From positions 1-43,610 of the forward strand of contig SUUI01000016.1 of NCBI GenBank assembly GCA_015062605.1: DNA of 43,610 bases. Reading direction: 5' to 3'. Shown in pieces: positions 41,019 through 43,610 of the stretch. Under the pieces are notes generated by a model. It was not told the DNA's origin, searched no databases, and worked only from the letters and a program-made list of their open reading frames with translations. This DNA is from Eggerthellaceae bacterium. GTDB lineage: Bacteria > Actinomycetota > Coriobacteriia > Coriobacteriales > Eggerthellaceae. Within the stretch, counting starts at the first letter, position 1. Each line of letters begins with the position of its first letter. Both the position numbers and the translations under genes were made by a program.

Positions 41019-41753
41019 CTATTCTTCCCATGCTGAAGCGCAATCATCTATGCATCTCAGCAATTCAAAACGTAGCTCTGAAATCCGCTGGGAGAAGTAG
41101 ACGTCAAGACCCACAACATCTCTCCTGCCCTTGGAGATTCGACATATCTCGGCAAGAATCCCATAGGTGTACGGAGAAGTCTTAAGGTATTCCCAATCAC
41201 TCAATAGAGGAGTCACGAAATTTAGCGCAGGAACAGCATCGCCCTCGTTACGTGAGACGATTTCAAAAAAATCCCTTTTATGCTCAAGGTTCACCCTGAG
41301 ATCAATCAACTTTGTTCGGCAACCAGGATTGCCCTTTCCCTCCTCTTCTAATTCCTTGATTTTTTCCTCGAGGAGATAGCATATGGCTCTCCAATCGCTT
41401 CCAAGGCTTCTAGAAGCATCCCCATCGACGATTTTCTGATTTTCCCAGTGGAGCACCTTGTGAAACAGACGAACCAATGGCTCACCGTTGTCGCAGACCC
41501 CCTTGCCGTACAGCCCTCCAGCGTAATCCACGAAAACAGACTCAAAGATTTCCATCATGCTGCTATTATGCGAGAACATGCGCACAGCAAAACCTCGTGC
41601 GTACTCAGTGCGCAAATTAAGCCCCTCCTCGATGTAGAGGCGCATCGCCTGACCGAGATTTAACTCTTTCATGTATGCATAATTCTTTACGACGTTGCTC
41701 GTATAGTCTCTGTCGGCTTCGGTTGCAAAGGAATAGGCTAATTTGTATTGCAT
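41019..41753 (-). CDS. Uncharacterised protein next to the integrase
   Basis: 244 residues, from ATG 41753 after CGGAGTGAGCC. The first 50 (YKLAYSFATEADRDYTSNVV, LNLGQAMRLYIEEGLNL) are helical with a pattern reminiscent of ribbon-helix-helix-type DNA-binding domains; the rest is helical and acidic. There is no catalytic motif. It lies between int and the small HTH gene, where regulators or replication accessory proteins of such elements usually occur. Family not recognised. Confidence 0.6.
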   Translation of the reverse strand: MQYKLAYSFATEADRDYTSNVVKNYAYMKELNLGQAMRLYIEEGLNLRTEYARGFAVRMFSHNSSMMEIFESVFVDYAGGLYGKGVCDNGEPLVRLFHKVLHWENQKIVDGDASRSLGSDWRAICYLLEEKIKELEEEGKGNPGCRTKLIDLRVNLEHKRDFFEIVSRNEGDAVPALNFVTPLLSDWEYLKTSPYTYGILAEICRISKGRRDVVGLDVYFSQRISELRFELLRCIDDCASAWEE

Positions 41754-41845
41754 GGCTCACTCCGTTCCACTTGGTTTACTGTTAGTTTACTAAAAGGAAA
41801 CCAGAAGTCAACACCTGGTTTTTTGCAATTCGATTCTGTTGTTTT

Positions 41846-43069
41846 CTACAAGGAACGGTCCTGCTCTGTGAGCATCTGGGCATATAGCTCTGAGGCGCGA
41901 TATTGATTTTCCTCAATCGGGTGAACGTAATGCTGCGCAGTGACGGTTGCGTCCTCGTGACGCAGAAGCTTTGAGGCGGTTTCAAGGTCCACTCCGAGCG
42001 TCCCGATAAGGGCAGTCGGGAGAATGTCCCTGAACATGTTGGGGCACAACCCAACATATCCATTTCCGCGCTCGTAGATAATTCCATCTTGCTCGAACGT
42101 GTGCGTTACGTTCGTATACTCGCCGAAACCGTTATCGGCACAGAAATTACGGAACCAGCGACCGTAATTCGTTCCATCTATGCGCTTCCCTGCTTCGTTT
42201 GTAGCCACAGGAGTCTTTTCTGTGCAATCGATTCCGAATGCGTTCATCCACCTAGTTTGAATAGGTCGCCATGTCTTCAGATACTCCGCCAAAACGTAAT
42301 CCATCGGAACGCTGGCTTTGCTCGCCCGGCTTTTTGGAGCCCTTAGCTCCTTATCGTTTGAGTATTGATGACGAATGAATATCGATTCCTTCTTGAAATC
42401 AATGTCCTCCCAGCTGAGTCCGTAAGCTTCACCCGGTCTCATTCCGGTATGCAAAAGAATCTGAGCGATGACGATATTGCCCGAAACCTCTTGCTTGAAC
42501 AGAAGCTGTTGAAAAGATCTTAGCCTCTCGACATCCAGGTAGTCCTTCTCCTTCGGGACCGGCTTAGGAATGACAACCTTCTGCGCAGGATTCTTTCTGA
42601 TGACTCCATCCTCTACGGCCTCGTTGAGAATCTGCCTCAGCCGTTTATTAAGCTGGAAGGTGTTGCCTGGGGTCAGCCAATCGCTGTTCGCCTCATACGT
42701 TTCCTTTATCATGATTGGCGTCAGGCCTCTAATCTTCACATGGGGAAACAAGCGCTTGAGGCTCTTAACGTCTAAGCATTCCCTCTCGGCCGTTCGTGGA
42801 GATCTATGTGCACCCTTGCGCAGGGTCATCCATTTGTCAATGTATGCTTCCAGGTATTCCAGGTCTCTGTTGGGAATTCCGTTCTCTTCAAGCTCGCGGC
42901 GATATTCCTCAATCGCTTTATCGAGCTCCCACTGGCTCTTTGCGTGAACCGTCTTCCTTGGAGTGTAGGTGTATTTCCCAGGACGATCGGGATCTGGTCC
43001 AGTGTTGAACCTTATTGAGTACGTGTCTCCGCCCCGATAATAGACAGAGCCCTTGCCTTTTATTTCCAC
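41846..43069 (-). CDS. Tyrosine recombinase (integrase)
   Basis: 407 residues from GTG 43069 (AAGGAGAACCC upstream). The N-terminal arm-binding domain begins GKGSVYYRGGDTYSIRFNTG; a core-binding helical domain follows (KRLFPHVKIRGLTPIMIKE). Catalytic domain: LLHTGMRPGEAYGLSWEDID (box I Arg), a K-loop with KSRASKASVPM, NMFRDILPTALI where H-x-x-R-H is expected, LLRHEDATVTAQHYVH with the box II His and the nucleophilic Tyr. The first His of H-x-x-R reads Asn. It must have cut and joined the 62-bp att sites. It starts about 210 bp from attR. Confidence 0.9.
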   Translation of the reverse strand: MEIKGKGSVYYRGGDTYSIRFNTGPDPDRPGKYTYTPRKTVHAKSQWELDKAIEEYRRELEENGIPNRDLEYLEAYIDKWMTLRKGAHRSPRTAERECLDVKSLKRLFPHVKIRGLTPIMIKETYEANSDWLTPGNTFQLNKRLRQILNEAVEDGVIRKNPAQKVVIPKPVPKEKDYLDVERLRSFQQLLFKQEVSGNIVIAQILLHTGMRPGEAYGLSWEDIDFKKESIFIRHQYSNDKELRAPKSRASKASVPMDYVLAEYLKTWRPIQTRWMNAFGIDCTEKTPVATNEAGKRIDGTNYGRWFRNFCADNGFGEYTNVTHTFEQDGIIYERGNGYVGLCPNMFRDILPTALIGTLGVDLETASKLLRHEDATVTAQHYVHPIEENQYRASELYAQMLTEQDRSL

Positions 43070-43078
43070 GGGTTCTCC

Positions 43079-43140
43079 TTGTGCTAGGCTCGCCTTGCTG
43101 GGCTCTTGGATGGCCCAAGCCAAGGCCGAGCCTAGCACAA
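43079..43140. repeat. Long hairpin in the integrase leader
   Basis: TTGTGCTAGGCTCG (43079-43092) and its perfect complement (43127-43140); inside, CCTTG/CAAGG and GGGC/GCCC extend the stem. It lies between the integrase promoter region and its ribosome binding site. Confidence 0.75.
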
Positions 43141-43142
43141 AA

Positions 43143-43186
43143 TTCTACCCATTGCAAATTTTCTTTGGGTAGAAATTTGGGTAGAG
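43143..43186. repeat. Putative integrase arm sites (right)
   Basis: TTTGGGTAGAA (43164-43174) and TTTGGGTAGAG (43176-43186), 12-nt period as at the left end, plus an inverted TTCTACCCATT at 43143. Confidence 0.6.
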
Positions 43187-43281
43187 AGTAAAAAGGTGGT
43201 TTTTTGTTTCCGCAGGTCAAATTGATATTGTATTCTATCATATTCTGTTGGATTCCAATGTAAACGGCTGTTTTTCCCGCC

Positions 43282-43343
43282 CTCGTAATGCGTAGGTCAG
43301 CGGTTCGAGTCCGCTCATTGGCTCCACAAAATCGCAGGTCAGA
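43282..43343 (+). repeat. attR, right copy of the 62-bp direct repeat (tRNA-Thr 3' fragment)
   Basis: Identical to 28778-28839. It contains the 3' half of tRNA-Thr (43282-43326) without its 5' half, so it is not a working tRNA. Confidence 0.93.
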
Positions 43344-43372
43344 GCATGTTTTTGCCCTGACCTCTTTTTCTA
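43335..43372 (+). terminator. Terminator hairpin at attR
   Basis: AGGTCAG...CTGACCT followed by CTTTTTC. The 5' arm is in the att repeat; the 3' arm and loop differ from the attL copy. Confidence 0.7.
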
Positions 43373-43384
43373 TTATCGAAAAGT

Positions 43385-43405
43385 GGGGATATTTTCGGGG
43401 ATATT
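43385..43405. repeat. Tandem GGGGATATT repeats outside attR
   Basis: Two exact copies of GGGGATATT (43385-43393, 43397-43405), period 12 nt, 42 nt past the att repeat. This mirrors the position and spacing of the TTTGGGTAGAA pair at the left end. Confidence 0.5.
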
Positions 43406-43490
43406 CGCACGGAATAGGCGTTTTATTAGGAAGGTTTGAGGTATGTCAATACCGATTGATTCCCGGGTCGGGTTTCGTTTCGGCGGATCG

Positions 43491-43610
43491 TCATCGCTCG
43501 GCTTGTAATCGCGGCTCGCGCGCCGCTTGCGTTGCATCATCTGGGAGGAGTGCCACGGAAAGCCTCAGGTAGAACAGCTCGTCTTGGTCTTTGAAGTCGA
43601 TTCCCGTCAG
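43491..43610 (-). CDS. 3' end of an unidentified gene (5' part outside window)
   Basis: 39 codons and a TGA stop, open to the right edge: TGIDFKDQDELFYLRLSVAL, then LPDDATQAAREPRLQAER. It reads like a real helical C-terminus (acidic first, then Arg/Ala/Gln-rich). Too short to name. It is either the first chromosomal gene right of the island or part of a second element. Confidence 0.4.
   Translation of the reverse strand: MTGIDFKDQDELFYLRLSVALLPDDATQAAREPRLQAER

Larger units (their letters stand above)
28778..43343. mobile_element. Integrated mobilisable element (about 14.6 kb) in tRNA-Thr
   Basis: It is bounded by a 62-bp perfect direct repeat, one copy in tRNA-Thr. It carries a tyrosine integrase, a small HTH protein, a DnaB-like ATPase, a MobC-like protein, a MobP-type relaxase, a candidate oriT and cargo, but no conjugation (type IV secretion) genes. 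It is therefore best described as an integrative mobilisable element that would need a helper for transfer. The minus-strand backbone and plus-strand cargo array meet at the strong hairpin near 37,190. Confidence 0.88.

Noticed and set aside
43288-43572. 94-codon plus frame over attR
   Set aside because: It starts in the tRNA fragment, runs through the terminator and has no start signals.

Overview
The window looks chromosomal and comes from a high-to-medium GC Gram-positive bacterium. The best fit is a gut or oral Coriobacteriia (Eggerthellaceae-like Actinomycetota): OFA-type major facilitator transporters, Shine-Dalgarno-led genes with frequent GTG starts, a PknB-like kinase with a polytopic C-terminus, and a TPP-riboswitch thiamine salvage operon. 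The taxonomic call is inference; no marker gene here settles it.

Chromosomal part (1-28.8 kb). Almost every gene is on the minus strand. From left to right: two OFA-family transporters with a DUF2064 protein; htpG under a CIRCE operator; tRNA-Leu(CAA); an ACT-domain protein (plus strand); a GNAT acetyltransferase, a flavin-binding PNPOx-fold protein and a class I aldolase; an envelope cluster (TVP38/DedA-type membrane protein, PRC-barrel protein, YtxH protein); Ddl-like ATP-grasp ligase, aminotransferase, two uncharacterised proteins and serS; a pyridoxamine kinase-like protein; a large transmembrane Ser/Thr kinase; purine salvage (guanine deaminase, adenine deaminase, xanthine phosphoribosyltransferase); and cytX-thiM-thiE-thiD behind a TPP riboswitch. 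Most genes are followed by clear intrinsic terminators.

Mobile island (28,778-43,343, about 14.6 kb). A 62-bp perfect direct repeat starts in the anticodon loop of tRNA-Thr(CGT) and recurs at 43,282-43,343, so it bounds an integrated element. The right third is a mobilisation and integration module: tyrosine integrase, small HTH protein, DnaB-like ATPase, candidate oriT, MobC-like protein, MobP-type relaxase and a coiled-coil membrane protein. The left end carries a small unknown protein and a CoiA-like nuclease fused to zinc fingers.

The cargo between them (about 30.7-37.0 kb) is the most unusual part. Thirteen copies of a roughly 36-bp repeat (seven nearly identical, six diverged) separate about a dozen small, mostly acidic proteins. 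The repeat abuts or enters the 3' end of the preceding gene and carries stop codons in two frames, an AGGA Shine-Dalgarno-like sequence and an ATG/GTG/TTG. Several cassette proteins are paralogous to each other, and one cassette begins with a startless fragment that looks like a toxin C-terminus overlapping its neighbour. I interpret this as a repeat-organised cassette array of orphan immunity-like genes on a mobilisable element. It is comparable in logic to the recombinase-associated acquired interbacterial defence clusters of Bacteroidales, but with a different repeat. That function is inference. To the right of the second att copy, a new pair of tandem repeats with the same 12-nt phase as the island's putative integrase arm sites suggests that a second element may follow in tandem.
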